Of a DNA stretch of 64,000 nucleotides, positions 9,110 through 20,659 are shown piece by piece. Below the pieces are notes generated by a model that was not told where the DNA came from, did not search any database, and saw only the letters and a list, made by a program, of their open reading frames with translations. This stretch comes from Peribacillus folii (GTDB lineage: Bacteria; Bacillota; Bacilli; Bacillales; DSM-1321), in the NCBI RefSeq assembly GCF_030271255.1, contig NZ_JASJOM010000008.1, positions 1 through 64,000 on the forward strand. The letters are read 5' to 3'. Every line of letters begins with the position of its first letter. Positions within the stretch are counted from its first letter, which is position 1. Both the position numbers and the translations under genes were made by a program.

Positions 9110-10582
9110 ATGATCGATTTTTCATTAATACTTTCCATTAGCATTTATATGGCGGGCATGCTGATTATCGGATATTTTGCCTACAAGAGAACCTCCAATC
9201 TAAATGACTACATGCTGGGAGACAGGGGACTTGGCGCCGCTGTCACTGCATTGAGCGCCGGTGCTGCCGATATGAGCGGCTGGCTTCTGATGGGTATGCC
9301 AGGCGCCATGTTCGCAACCGGACTCAGCTCGATTTGGATCGTAATCGGCCTGACGCTTGGTGCCTATGCAAACTGGTTATACGTGGCACCTAGATTGCGA
9401 ACGTATACGGAAGTTGCCAATAATTCCATTACGATTCCCGCTTTCCTGGAAAATCGTTTTGGCGAAGGCTCGCGGATCCTAAGGCTCTTCTCGGCCTTGG
9501 TCATCCTGGTATTCTTTACCTTTTACGTTTCCTCCGGAATGGTATCCGGCGGAGTCTTATTCCAGAGCACATTCGGCCTTGATTACCATTCTGGTCTTTG
9601 GATCGTGACAGGCGTTGTCGTGGCTTATACTTTATTCGGAGGCTTCCTGGCGGTAAGCTGGACAGACTTCGTTCAAGGTATCATCATGGTCGTCGCCCTT
9701 GTACTTGTACCGATCGTTACCCTTTTCCATGTAGGCGGCATCGGACCTTCCATAGAAACACCGCGTTCCATTGATCCTGCCCTTTTAAATATTTTTACCG
9801 GAACGAGTCTTTTGGGAGTCATCTCATTATTTGCATGGGGATTAGGTTATTTCGGACAACCGCATATCATCGTCCGCTTTATGGCGATCAGCTCCGTTAA
9901 GGAAATAAAGAAAGCACGGGCCATCGGCATGAGCTGGATGATCTTTTCCACGGTCGGTGCGATGCTGACCGGATTCATCGGAATAACGTATTATTCCCAG
10001 AATGGTCTCAAGCTAGCTGATCCTGAAACGATTTTCATAGAGTTAGGGGAAATCCTTTTCCATCCTTTCATTACCGGCTTCTTGATCTCCGCGATCCTGG
10101 CAGCCGTCATGAGCACGATTTCCTCGCAGCTTTTGGTTACTGCCAGCTCTTTAACGGAGGATATATACAAAACCTTCTTCCGTCGTTCCGCTTCGGATAA
10201 AGAGCTTGTCTTCTTAGGAAGGCTTTCCGTTTTGATCATATCCATCATCGCGCTCATTCTCTCTTGGGAGAAGAATGACACGATTCTTGGACTTGTCGGT
10301 TATGCATGGGCTGGCTTCGGATCTTCATTCGGTCCGCTTGTTTTATTAAGCCTCTGCTGGAAACGCATGACAAAATGGGGCGCTTTAGCCGGGATGATCG
10401 TTGGTGCCCTGACCGTGATCTTCTGGTCGATGGCAGGCCTGTCCGATACGCTTTATGAAATGATCCCAGGCTTTGCCGCAAGCTTGATTGCCATCATCGT
10501 CGTCAGCCTGCTTACTGCTAAGCCATCTAAAGAAGTCGAACAGCAATTCGAGCAATTTGAAAGAGCATTGGAAGATAAATAA
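9110..10582 (+). CDS. putP: Sodium/proline symporter
   Basis: A 490-residue sodium:solute symporter of the SSS family with 13 predicted membrane helices, which brings proline into the cell with Na+. The helix-1/2 region LNDYMLGDRGLGAAVTALS and the sodium-site helix AADMSGWLLMGMPGA match PutP and OpuE. The C-terminal tail is short and acidic. Position between putC and putR indicates that it is the catabolic uptake system and not the osmotic one. The ribosome site AAGGGAG lies 8 bases upstream, and a double hairpin follows. Confidence 0.93.
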   Translation: MIDFSLILSISIYMAGMLIIGYFAYKRTSNLNDYMLGDRGLGAAVTALSAGAADMSGWLLMGMPGAMFATGLSSIWIVIGLTLGAYANWLYVAPRLRTYTEVANNSITIPAFLENRFGEGSRILRLFSALVILVFFTFYVSSGMVSGGVLFQSTFGLDYHSGLWIVTGVVVAYTLFGGFLAVSWTDFVQGIIMVVALVLVPIVTLFHVGGIGPSIETPRSIDPALLNIFTGTSLLGVISLFAWGLGYFGQPHIIVRFMAISSVKEIKKARAIGMSWMIFSTVGAMLTGFIGITYYSQNGLKLADPETIFIELGEILFHPFITGFLISAILAAVMSTISSQLLVTASSLTEDIYKTFFRRSASDKELVFLGRLSVLIISIIALILSWEKNDTILGLVGYAWAGFGSSFGPLVLLSLCWKRMTKWGALAGMIVGALTVIFWSMAGLSDTLYEMIPGFAASLIAIIVVSLLTAKPSKEVEQQFEQFERALEDK

Positions 10583-10591
10583 AACTCCTGT

Positions 10592-10633
10592 AAGGAACGT
10601 TTCATGAAAAAACTTTTTCATGGGCCGTTCCTT
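10592..10633 (+). terminator. Terminator after putP
   Basis: Outer stem AAGGAACG/CGTTCCTT (10592-10599, 10626-10633) encloses a second stem CATGAAAAA/TTTTTCATG. The trailing T content is modest. Confidence 0.6.
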
Positions 10634-10714
10634 CTTTGCGCTTGCCCCTATACACATCATAGGTTTATCAGTATTATTAAGTGGTAATCCACTTCAAAAA
10701 ACTGGGGGCCATAT

Positions 10715-11935
10715 ATGTCATTAGAAAAAATCCTTACTCTCACAAACATCAACGATATAACCGATATGGTCAGCACATACTTAAAAAAACCTGTCGTCAT
10801 CGAAAATGAACAATTTTTATTGCTGGCATATAGTTCGTATTATATCGAGCACTTCGATCAGGCCAACCGGCAGACGATCTTCACAAAGCATTGGCCGATC
10901 CCCATACTGGAGAAATTCATGGATGAGGGCATTGTCGAGCAGCTTAAAACGGTGCAGCATCCGTTCAGGGTGAACCAAATCGAGGAAATCGGCTTAAACC
11001 CAAGAGTCGTTGTAAGCGCTGTCCATAAGGGCCAGGTTTTCGGGTTCATCTGGGTCCAGGAAACGGAAAGGATGCAGGATGCCGATTTGGACTTTTTACA
11101 CGAGGTATCCCATCACATCGGCAAGCTCCTCTATCAAAAAAAGCAATTGAATCTGAAAAAAGACGAAGAAAAGAACGAGTTCTATCAAAAGGTCATCGAC
11201 GAAGTCTATCAAACTGAAAACCAAATAAAATGGGAAGCCGCCAATATGGGCATCCTCATTCCGGAATCTTTCATCGTCAACGTCTTCACCATCGCTCAGT
11301 CCGATGCGGAGCAATTCGATGAATTGACGGATACAGTCAGCTTATTCGCCAATGCCTTGAATCATCTCTCCCATGTGTTCACAAGCCAGATGAAAATCAT
11401 CGTCATCATCGGCAGCAATGGGAAAGGAAAAGGCTCGCTTGCCGAAAGTTCCCATGATTTCACGAATACGGTGCTCTCACAGTTCCATGATCATAAAATC
11501 TTCCCTGGAATCGGCAATGAGTATTCATCGATCCTTCAATTGCGGAAATCCTATCTCGAAGCACTGGAAGTGATCAACGCTGCGAAGTTCATCGGCCGCC
11601 CTGGTGAGCTTCCATATGAATATAGCAAGCTTGGAATTTTCCGTTACCTCGAAATGATCTCCAATCATCACATTAAAACGAATTATATCAACAAAGATTT
11701 ACAGATTCTTCATATTAAGGACCAGGAAAGCCAAACAAAGCTCCTTCAGACCTTGGAGATTTATTTACTGAACAATTGCCGGATCAAGCCGACAGCTGAG
11801 CAGCTATTCATCCATACGAACACCTTGAAATATCGATTGAACCAAATTTCCGAACTCACATCCATCGATTTCGATGACTTACATTCAAGAATGCAGACAT
11901 ACATCGACTTACAGCTCATGAAGCAGAAAAAATAG
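10715..11935 (+). CDS. putR: PucR-family activator of proline utilisation
   Basis: A 406-residue regulator. The N-terminal part (about 1-150) is a sensor-like region, and the C-terminal PucR helix-turn-helix is seen in NNCRIKPTAEQLFIHTNTLKY followed by RLNQISELTSIDF. In B. subtilis PutR activates putBCP when proline is present; the same gene order supports that assignment here. The gene has its own start about 130 bases after putP and the putP terminator, so it may be expressed separately. A GGGGG ribosome site lies 7 bases upstream. Confidence 0.88.
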   Translation: MSLEKILTLTNINDITDMVSTYLKKPVVIENEQFLLLAYSSYYIEHFDQANRQTIFTKHWPIPILEKFMDEGIVEQLKTVQHPFRVNQIEEIGLNPRVVVSAVHKGQVFGFIWVQETERMQDADLDFLHEVSHHIGKLLYQKKQLNLKKDEEKNEFYQKVIDEVYQTENQIKWEAANMGILIPESFIVNVFTIAQSDAEQFDELTDTVSLFANALNHLSHVFTSQMKIIVIIGSNGKGKGSLAESSHDFTNTVLSQFHDHKIFPGIGNEYSSILQLRKSYLEALEVINAAKFIGRPGELPYEYSKLGIFRYLEMISNHHIKTNYINKDLQILHIKDQESQTKLLQTLEIYLLNNCRIKPTAEQLFIHTNTLKYRLNQISELTSIDFDDLHSRMQTYIDLQLMKQKK

Positions 11936-11966
11936 AATAGGCATCCCCTTGCCTTGTTTCATGCTC

Positions 11967-11994
11967 AAAAACCCTTGCACACAAGGGTTTTTTT
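11967..11994 (+). terminator. Terminator after putR
   Basis: AAAAACCCTTG pairs with CAAGGGTTTTT around a 4-base loop and is followed by T residues. Confidence 0.8.
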
Positions 11995-12031
11995 CATTCC
12001 TGTTTCGCATTGCCACCTGAAAGCTGGTTGA

Positions 12032-12733
12032 TTATTGCTGAAGCCTTGTTTCCGCTTCCATGATTGCCCTGCTCATGGAGTTTTCCGGTCGCTCCAGCAT
12101 CCTCCCATGACCAACGGCAAGTAAACTCGGATTATAATTCAGTATTTTCTTGGCACTTTCGAGGGCAATCCGCTTATCCCAGGTGGCAAGGGACGGGAAC
12201 GGAAATAAAGGCTTGATTACACCATTCACCGCCGTTCCCCCTCTCGTTTGCAAGGCATCCCCTACAATCAGACCATGATTCCGGATGTCGATCAGCGAAA
12301 TCGAGCCAGGGGTATGCCCAGGCGTAAGAATAACCTCCAATGAACCGATCCGGTCACCCTCCTCCAGTAAGGAGTCAGGCCTGGTTTGTATATTTTTTGG
12401 AATCCCGCCGCGAATCGGGGAATGTTCACTCTCCAGCAGCGCAGAATTGCCAGCAAGTAAAGCGGCTTCCCTGCTGGATATACTCACATGTATATCGGGC
12501 ATCGATTGTTTTAGCCGATCCAGTGCACCGACATGATCATCATGCGCGTGGGTAATGATGATTCTTTTTATCGGCTTTCCAATGATCCGTGCCGCCTTCT
12601 CTATACCTTTGGCGCTGTAAGGCAAGGCTGCGTCAATCAGCGTTAGGCCATCCTCTTCTTCTACAAGATAACAATTCACAGGAAAAACACGCGGCATGAA
12701 GGATAATTGATAGATGGTACCCGCCTTGGTCAT
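12032..12733 (-). CDS. Metallo-beta-lactamase fold hydrolase
   Basis: A 233-residue binuclear zinc hydrolase. The metal motif THAHDDHVGALDRL (HxHxDH) is intact, with further ligands in LTPGHTPGSISLID, the aspartate in GLIVGDALQT and the late histidine in LAVGHGRM. Its size and motif spacing fit the glyoxalase-II/lactonase-like group, so thioester, lactone or phosphodiester substrates are possible. An in-frame GTG lies 6 bases upstream; the ATG at 12733 has AAGGTG in front. The gene lies just beyond glpD on the same strand, separated by the glpD terminator. Confidence 0.85.
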   Translation of the reverse strand: MTKAGTIYQLSFMPRVFPVNCYLVEEEDGLTLIDAALPYSAKGIEKAARIIGKPIKRIIITHAHDDHVGALDRLKQSMPDIHVSISSREAALLAGNSALLESEHSPIRGGIPKNIQTRPDSLLEEGDRIGSLEVILTPGHTPGSISLIDIRNHGLIVGDALQTRGGTAVNGVIKPLFPFPSLATWDKRIALESAKKILNYNPSLLAVGHGRMLERPENSMSRAIMEAETRLQQ

Positions 12734-12829
12734 TTTCACCTTTGGAATAACCCCTCCCGCAGAACTTCTTTACCCATTAACTAATACGATCCGTCCCCTT
12801 ATAATATTCCTCCAGTGAATTTAAACCAA

Positions 12830-12869
12830 AAAAACAAGATGCCCATCAAATCGCTGGCGTCTTGTTTTT
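12830..12869 (-). terminator. Terminator after glpD
   Basis: On the minus strand AAAAACAAGACGCC pairs with GGCATCTTGTTTTT and the T run follows, just past the glpD stop. Confidence 0.8.
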
Positions 12870-12874
12870 CATGG

Positions 12875-14515
12875 TCACGATACTGTAATCGCACCGAGTA
12901 TTTCCTGTTCCAATTGTTTTGTTCTTTCCTCTTTCGTTGCTTCGGACCATCCAAAATACCCTGCCATATAGTCGATCACGGCACTTTTATAGGTCTGGAC
13001 CAAATTGATATCGAATAAAAGGGTCCCCGTCCTGCGGAAGAAGAAGTCGACCGGTGTTGCAGCCATTTCATGTTCCAGGGCGTATTTCAGCTGTACGAAC
13101 AATTTTTTCGGAAGATTTGCTCCTCCGTCCTGATCGCTTTTAGCAATATCGAATAGTACAGGGGCATTGGACCCGTACATGGCCAATAGATCCTCGGAAT
13201 CCTTGACAGTGAGCCCCGAAGCCACCCCTTCTTGGATATGCTGCTTGATATAAGCGGAAAAACTTCTTGATCCGCCGACATCGCCGCCGGAAATCGGCAT
13301 GCCCTTCGTACTGCTGGCTGGGTACGCCTTAATGTGCGAAAGCTTCCCGGCCACAAGGTCGACCGTCGTTTTCGCCATTTTGCGATAACCGGTCAATTTT
13401 CCCCCTGCTATCGTAATCAGACCCGAATCCGACTCCCAAATTTCATCTTTCCTCGATATTTCGGAAGGATCCTTCCCTTCTTCAAGAATCAACGGGCGCA
13501 CTCCGGCCCAGCTTGATTCGATATCCTTCTCGGAAATCTTCACCTGGGGAAACATATAGGCCATCGCCTTCAATAAGTAGGCGCGATCAGCGGATGTAAC
13601 CGCAGGAACGGCAGGATCGCCCTCATAAAATGTATCCGTAGTCCCCACATAAGCCTTACCGGCTCTCGGGATGGCAAAGATCATCCGTCCATCGGGCGTA
13701 TCAAAATAAATCGCCTGCTTCAAGGGGAATTTCGATTGATCGATGACCACATGAACACCCTTTGATAACTTCAGCGTTTTTCCCTTTTTGGATTGATCCT
13801 TTTCACGGATGGAATCGACCCACGGCCCCGCTGCATTAATGACTTTGTCTGCATATATTTCATACGCGGCCCCTGATAATAAATCGGCAACCCGAACACC
13901 AATCACCTTTCCGTTTTCATACAGCAATTCTTCCACTCTTGTATAATTGATTGGCGCTGCCCCTTTAGCCACAGCCGCCTTCATGACTTCAATCGTAAGC
14001 CGGGCATCATCTGTACGATATTCCACATAGTAGCCTCCGCCCTTCAAGCCCTCTTTCTTTACTAATGGCTCATGGGCAAGCGTTTCCTCGATCGAAAGCA
14101 TTTTCCTGCGCTCGGCCTTTTTGACACCAGCCAGGAAATCATAGATGCGTAATCCGATGGAGGTACTGAATTTCCCAAAAGTGCCACCTTTGTGCATCGG
14201 CAGCAGCATCCATTCCGGCGTTGTCACATGGGGTCCATTTTCATAAACGATTTCACGCTCTTTTCCGACTTCAGCCACCATTTTTATTTCGAACTGCTTC
14301 AAATACCGCAATCCGCCATGGACAAGCTTCGTCGAACGGCTCGAAGTACCTGCAGCAAAATCCTGCATCTCCACCAACGCCACCTTCATGCCCCGCGCCG
14401 TCGCATCTAGGGCAATGCCTGCCCCGGTAATCCCCCCGCCAATCACCAAAACATCAAATTTATCTTTTTTCAGCAGCCCGATTGTCTCTTCCCGATATTT
14501 ATTTGAAAACCTCAT
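12875..14515 (-). CDS. glpD: Aerobic glycerol-3-phosphate dehydrogenase
   Basis: An FAD-dependent membrane-associated dehydrogenase of 546 residues (the B. subtilis enzyme has 555) that oxidises glycerol-3-phosphate to dihydroxyacetone phosphate and passes electrons to menaquinone. The N-terminal dinucleotide fold [18 protein letters not shown] and the following [15 protein letters not shown] segment are diagnostic. The C-terminal helical domain (about 400-546) is present. The start follows AAAGGAGG. Control is by antitermination in a long leader (see 14797-14860), which also carries a repeat array. Confidence 0.95.
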   Translation of the reverse strand: MRFSNKYREETIGLLKKDKFDVLVIGGGITGAGIALDATARGMKVALVEMQDFAAGTSSRSTKLVHGGLRYLKQFEIKMVAEVGKEREIVYENGPHVTTPEWMLLPMHKGGTFGKFSTSIGLRIYDFLAGVKKAERRKMLSIEETLAHEPLVKKEGLKGGGYYVEYRTDDARLTIEVMKAAVAKGAAPINYTRVEELLYENGKVIGVRVADLLSGAAYEIYADKVINAAGPWVDSIREKDQSKKGKTLKLSKGVHVVIDQSKFPLKQAIYFDTPDGRMIFAIPRAGKAYVGTTDTFYEGDPAVPAVTSADRAYLLKAMAYMFPQVKISEKDIESSWAGVRPLILEEGKDPSEISRKDEIWESDSGLITIAGGKLTGYRKMAKTTVDLVAGKLSHIKAYPASSTKGMPISGGDVGGSRSFSAYIKQHIQEGVASGLTVKDSEDLLAMYGSNAPVLFDIAKSDQDGGANLPKKLFVQLKYALEHEMAATPVDFFFRRTGTLLFDINLVQTYKSAVIDYMAGYFGWSEATKEERTKQLEQEILGAITVS

Positions 14516-14576
14516 CCCTAACTCCTCCTTTAACAGCTTGTTTTACTACTATATTTAAACTTTAACTTGTTCATTT

Positions 14577-14705
14577 GTGCTCGCTTCTCATGAATTTGCG
14601 CTCGTTTACTCGCGAATTGCGCTGAACCTGGACGTTTATGCTCTTTTCTCGCCAGTTTGGGACGTTTTCTCGCCAATTCGGGCTCTTTTCTCGCGAATTT
14701 GCTGA
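14577..14705 (+). repeat. Degenerate 21-bp repeat cluster in the glpD leader
   Basis: Five or six imperfect units centred on CTCGCCAATT / CTCGCGAATT, spaced about 21-33 bases, fill the space between the glpD ribosome site and the leader terminator. The same family forms the large array at 62035-62770, and in both cases the TTACTCGCCAATT text is on the plus strand with a minus-strand gene downstream. No gene is supported in 14516-14926. Confidence 0.75.
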
Positions 14706-14796
14706 GCTAGTGAGTTTTGATCCTTTATTTTGAGTAGGCCCTTCGTTCGGATGGTATAGATATTACTTTCCATAATCTGGCTTGGGGAACAAAAAA

Positions 14797-14860
14797 AGAG
14801 ACCATAAATGCACATTATCGTCCTCACGATAACGCATTCATGGTCTCTCCTGTTCTCCGG
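14797..14860 (-). promoter_or_regulatory. GlpP-controlled leader terminator of glpD
   Basis: Minus-strand arms AGAGACCATGAATGC and GCATTTATGGTCTCT (14848-14834 and 14811-14797) form a strong hairpin followed by seven U residues. The 13-base sequence GGAGAACAGGAGA (14858-14846) overlaps the 5' arm and matches the one in the glpF leader (GGAGACTAGGAGA). This is the arrangement expected for GlpP antitermination. A TATACT -10 lies at 14882-14887. Confidence 0.85.
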
Positions 14861-14926
14861 CCGAGTTATTAACTTGATTTCAGTATACCATACTTGATTG
14901 GGTTTTAGAAGGAATTACCTCTTTTT

Positions 14927-17262
<2,336 letters not shown>

Positions 17263-17304
17263 GTATAAAACCTCTCCCCTAATGAAATATAAATCTCTGG
17301 TAAC

Positions 17305-17383
17305 AAAAAAAAGGAGATACACAGCAGAACCATCATCATAAAAATATGATTGGCTCTGTTGTGAATCTCCTAGTCTCCGTCAC
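17305..17383 (-). promoter_or_regulatory. GlpP-controlled leader terminator of glpFK
   Basis: On the minus strand GGAGATTCACAACAGAGCC pairs with GGTTCTGCTGTGTATCTCC (17370-17352, 17331-17313) and eight U residues follow. The GlpP-type target GGAGACTAGGAGA (17378-17366) overlaps the 5' arm, so target binding and terminator folding exclude each other. Confidence 0.85.
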
Positions 17384-17402
17384 ATATATTAACTTAATTT
17401 AA

Positions 17403-17431
17403 AATATACTAGGTTATGAAAACGCTGTCAA
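17403..17431 (-). promoter_or_regulatory. glpFK promoter with overlapping cre site
   Basis: TTGACA (17426-17431), 17-base spacer, TATATT (17403-17408). TGACAGCGTTTTCA (17417-17430) fits the CcpA cre consensus and overlaps the -35 and spacer, which predicts glucose repression. Confidence 0.85.
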
Positions 17432-17481
17432 ACCTTTTGTGAAAAACCAATCCATTATTTTGCATTTTTTCAATTTCATGT

Positions 17482-18024
17482 TTACACAATATCCCAGAGC
17501 TCGGTTTTGGAAGTGGTGATCGCCGAGGCGCCTGCATCAAGGGCATTCATGACTTCCTCCGAGGTCCGGATAAGGCCTCCTGCAAAAACCGGAGTCTGCA
17601 AGCGCTCCTTCACTTCTTTAATCATCCAAGGCATCGCCCCCGGCAATACCTCAATATAATCCGGCTTGGTTTTCTGCACCAGCTTATAGCTTTTCTCCAG
17701 CGCGTGTGAGTCTATTAAAAAAATCCGCTGGATGGCAATGACACCCTTTTGCTTCGCCTTCATGATGACGCTGGTCTTGGTGGAAATCAGCCCATAGGGA
17801 TGATACTCCTGGCAAATGAATTCAGTCGCGTATTCATCACTTCTTATGCCATGGATCAAATCGACATGGTAAATCATTTTCTTATTATGCTGCTTTGCCA
17901 TCCTGCTGACATTTTTCAGCTGCGAAATATGAAGATCAAGAAAAACACCTATTTCATAAGGACTTTTCAGGAATCTCTCGAAATCCTTCATGCTTGCCGA
18001 GGCAGGCAATATCTTCTGATCCAC
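17482..18024 (-). CDS. glpP: Glycerol-responsive antiterminator GlpP
   Basis: A 180-residue (beta/alpha)-barrel RNA-binding protein. With glycerol-3-phosphate bound it prevents termination in the glpFK and glpD leaders. Conserved blocks include MIYHVDLIHGI, GLISTKTSVIMKAK, PDYIEVLPGAMPWMIKEV and PVFAGGLIRT. It starts at GTG 7 bases after AGGGGG. It is encoded upstream of glpF in the same direction, as in B. subtilis, and the space between carries the glpF promoter. Confidence 0.93.
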   Translation of the reverse strand: MDQKILPASASMKDFERFLKSPYEIGVFLDLHISQLKNVSRMAKQHNKKMIYHVDLIHGIRSDEYATEFICQEYHPYGLISTKTSVIMKAKQKGVIAIQRIFLIDSHALEKSYKLVQKTKPDYIEVLPGAMPWMIKEVKERLQTPVFAGGLIRTSEEVMNALDAGASAITTSKTELWDIV

Positions 18025-18135
18025 TCATTTTCCCCCTTATCTTCCGGAAAAACTTTTAGTAATTCAGTATATTTTATAGAACTTGATTTATCAAACACAT
18101 TTTGTTCATGGCCTGGCTTGAATTGTATGTACCTG

Positions 18136-18573
18136 TCATAGGGAAAGGTTCATTTTCAACCCGCCATCGGCCAGCTCACATGATTTGATCTGTCCTACAG
18201 GGATATTCCTGACGATGTTCCAGGCATTCATATTCATTTTTATCCTCCTATTTTCGTATTCAAATATGGGCGGTCTGTTAAAAAGCTTTTGATTGATGAA
18301 GTTTTTATCGATCGGCTTCAATTCCAGCAATTCAAAGGTTATCGTTCTTTTTTCCACGGCGGCCGGCTTTAAGGCCATCCGGAATGATACTTGTTTCTTG
18401 AACATCATTTTTTTCACTTCAGTCGTTCCCCAAAGAGCGATATGCTTGGATGTAATCTCCACTTTAATATTGTCTTCCTGTAATTGACTTTTTAGCATTC
18501 TCTCCAGCATGGCTGCCGATAGGGTGATGGGTATCCCCTTCCCGAAAATAGCCGTTAAATCGAAACGCTCCAT
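18136..18573 (-). CDS. Hypothetical cytoplasmic protein, 145 residues
   Basis: A protein of alternating beta-strand pattern with no signal peptide or membrane segment. It opens MERFDLTAIFGKGIPITLS and ends in SCELADGGLKMNLSL. The beta-rich repeats of short amphipathic strands recall lipid-binding LmeA-like folds, but that is only an impression. A GGGAGG site 7 bases before the ATG supports translation. It lies 111 bases upstream of glpP on the same strand and might be co-transcribed with it. Confidence 0.6.
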   Translation of the reverse strand: MERFDLTAIFGKGIPITLSAAMLERMLKSQLQEDNIKVEITSKHIALWGTTEVKKMMFKKQVSFRMALKPAAVEKRTITFELLELKPIDKNFINQKLFNRPPIFEYENRRIKMNMNAWNIVRNIPVGQIKSCELADGGLKMNLSL

Positions 18574-18705
18574 CCTGTTTCCCTCCCAGATATCACTGCT
18601 GCCGAACTAAGGAACATCGGTTATAGCATATGCCCGTTCGGATTTCTTGTTCATCGCCGGACCCTCTCAATAATCGGTATATTCTAAATTTTTCAGCTTC
18701 AGCCC

Positions 18706-18734
18706 TTGACCTTCGGAACAACTTTCTGTATAGT
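18706..18734 (+). promoter_or_regulatory. Sigma-A promoter of the S-box transcript
   Basis: TTGACC (18706-18711), 17-base spacer, TATAGT (18729-18734), about 20 bases before the riboswitch. Confidence 0.8.
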
Positions 18735-18754
18735 CGTAATTAATTTAATAGACA

Positions 18755-18910
18755 ACTCTTATCCAGAGAGGTGGAGGGACTGGCCCTTTGATGCCTCAGC
18801 AACAGACTTTCGATGTACTGTGCTAATTCCAGAAGTGTAAAACTTGAAGATAAGAAGAGTACATAACCTTGTTGCCAAAACCTCTTCTTATCTTTAAGAA
18901 GAGGTTTTTC
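18755..18910 (+). promoter_or_regulatory. SAM-I (S-box) riboswitch with terminator
   Basis: The core elements AGAGAGGTGGAGGGACTGGC, TGATGCCTCAGCAAC and GTGCTAATTCCAG occur in order, and P1 is CTTATC/GATAAG (18758-18763, 18849-18854). A terminator with a 14-bp stem (18877-18890, 18895-18908) follows, ending in T residues. High S-adenosylmethionine is expected to terminate transcription before the MetE-like gene. Confidence 0.95.
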
Positions 18911-18939
18911 ATTTTATAAAGGGAAAGAAGGAATGCAGC

Positions 18940-20043
18940 ATGTCAATCACCTTAACAAAAGCACCATTCAGGGCGGATCATGTCGGAAGTTTATTAAGAC
19001 CGGATCGCATCCATCTGGCCAGGAAGCAATTTAAGGAAGGCAGCCTTTCGGCTGAGAGACTACGTGAGGTTGAAACCGAAGAAATTAAACGGATCGTCGA
19101 TAAGCAAATCGAAGTCGGCTTGGAGGTCGTGACCGACGGGGAATTCAGACGCACATGGTGGCACTTTGACTTCCTTGAGCATTTGAATGGAATTGAAGGA
19201 TACGTAACTGAAAAAGGACTGACGTTCGATGGCGTCGAAACGGAGAGATATAACGTTCGCAATATCGGGAAGGTTTCATTCAACCCTGAGCATCCCTTCC
19301 TTAACGACTTTATTGAGTTGAACAAAATCGTTGACGGACGGGCCGTCGCCAAACAAACGATTCCCAGTCCCAATCAATTGTTTGCTGCCGGGGTTCATAA
19401 TGAAGACGTCTACCCTGATATCGAGGATTATGCAAATGATATCATCAAAACCTACCAGGATGCTTTAAAAGCCTTTTATGACGCAGGTGTGCGTTACCTT
19501 CAACTGGATGATGTATACATTGCCAGACTTTCAGCTCCTGATTTCCAGTTCAAAGATGGAAAATATACGCGTGAGCAATTAATCGATTTGGCCCTGCGCG
19601 TCATCAATGGCTCATTGGAAGGCAAACCGGATGATTTGATCATCTCGACCCATCTATGCCGCGGAAACTACCAGTCGACTTGGGCATTCGAAGGCAGCTA
19701 TTCCCGCATTGCCCCGACGTTATTGGCAAAAGAAAAAGTGGATGGATTCTTCCTCGAATATGACGATGACCGCTCTGGCGATTTCAAACCATTGGAATAT
19801 ATCCCAAATGGCGGAGCGAAGGTCGTACTTGGGGTCGTCACGTCCAAAACCGGAGAAATCGAAGACAAGGACGCGATCAAGGCGCGCATAAAAGAAGCCG
19901 CTCAGTTCGTTCCGCTCGATCAATTATGCTTAAGTCCGCAATGCGGCTTCGCTTCCACCCACCACGGCAACAAGCTTACCGAAGAACAGCAATGGCAAAA
20001 GCTGAAATTCATCGTCGAGGTAGCAAAAGAAGTGTGGGAATGA
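18940..20043 (+). CDS. MetE-like cobalamin-independent methionine synthase, YxjG/YxjH type
   Basis: A 367-residue protein that is only the C-terminal catalytic barrel of MetE-type enzymes. Expected zinc and substrate segments are visible: RADHVGSLLRP at the start, VTDGEFRRTWWHFDF, STHLCRGNYQST and SPQCGFASTHHGNKL near the end with the ligand cysteine. It would transfer a methyl group to homocysteine from a donor other than the usual polyglutamyl folate, the donor being uncertain in YxjG/YxjH. S-box control fits a methionine-supply role. It starts 7 bases after AAGGAAT and ends in a strong hairpin. Confidence 0.9.
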   Translation: MSITLTKAPFRADHVGSLLRPDRIHLARKQFKEGSLSAERLREVETEEIKRIVDKQIEVGLEVVTDGEFRRTWWHFDFLEHLNGIEGYVTEKGLTFDGVETERYNVRNIGKVSFNPEHPFLNDFIELNKIVDGRAVAKQTIPSPNQLFAAGVHNEDVYPDIEDYANDIIKTYQDALKAFYDAGVRYLQLDDVYIARLSAPDFQFKDGKYTREQLIDLALRVINGSLEGKPDDLIISTHLCRGNYQSTWAFEGSYSRIAPTLLAKEKVDGFFLEYDDDRSGDFKPLEYIPNGGAKVVLGVVTSKTGEIEDKDAIKARIKEAAQFVPLDQLCLSPQCGFASTHHGNKLTEEQQWQKLKFIVEVAKEVWE

Positions 20044-20051
20044 TTCATCCC

Positions 20052-20090
20052 AAAAGGCCATCCCCTAATTAGGGGAATGGCCTTTTGCAT
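20052..20090. terminator. Bidirectional terminator
   Basis: AAAAGGCCATCCCCT pairs with AGGGGAATGGCCTTTT between the convergent MetE-like and PadR genes. It overlaps the last codons of the PadR gene. Confidence 0.75.
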
Positions 20091-20619
20091 TTTCTTTCAA
20101 GCGTGAAACGAGCTCCTGGAGCCATTCGGCTGTATGCTCCGCTCGGCTGTAAGAATGCTCCTTCATGAATGTATATCCCATATACCGATCTGGATCGACA
20201 TCGATTGGCTGGTCAAAGCTTGAATACGTTTCCCAGGCCAATCGATGCTCTTCCATTTTTCGTTCCAGGATCTCGATCACTTTTTCGCTCTCCACGTGCT
20301 TGATATTCGTGAGTGCAATATACATATCCGTGATATGAGAGGCTTTTTCAAACGTTTGATAAACCCGCTCGATTAATTCCGTCCTGCCCTTTTCCGTAAT
20401 TTGATAGACATGCTTATCCGGTCGATTTTCTTCCTTAATCGTTTCGACCGGCTCGATAAATCCATTGGCAGCCAGCTTGTCGAAATGATAATACAATTTG
20501 CTTTCGGTAATGCCGGTAAATTTATCAATAGGGATCGGTTCTGATAATCGCTTTTTCAACATATATGGATAGCTTTTTTCTTCTGCCAGGATACCCAGGA
20601 TATAAATTTGGATCGACAC
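20065..20619 (-). CDS. PadR-family transcriptional regulator
   Basis: A 184-residue PadR protein. The N-terminal winged helix (residues 1-85) reads IYILGILAEEKSYPYMLKK, and the DNA-recognition region TESKLYYHFDKLAANGFIE is typical. The C-terminal dimerisation helix extends to about 175. It starts at GTG 8 bases after GGGGAG. It lies 40 bases downstream of the YhgE-like membrane gene and is probably in the same transcript, so it may repress its own operon through the palindrome at 21855-21874. Confidence 0.88.
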   Translation of the reverse strand: MSIQIYILGILAEEKSYPYMLKKRLSEPIPIDKFTGITESKLYYHFDKLAANGFIEPVETIKEENRPDKHVYQITEKGRTELIERVYQTFEKASHITDMYIALTNIKHVESEKVIEILERKMEEHRLAWETYSSFDQPIDVDPDRYMGYTFMKEHSYSRAEHTAEWLQELVSRLKENAKGHSPN

Positions 20620-20659
20620 GGTTAAAACTCCCCTTCAATCATCACATGTCTCCATTTTA

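Noticed and set aside
14577-14705. CRISPR-like array in the glpD leader
   Set aside because: Units are contiguous and degenerate, there are no unique spacers of constant length, and no cas genes are present.
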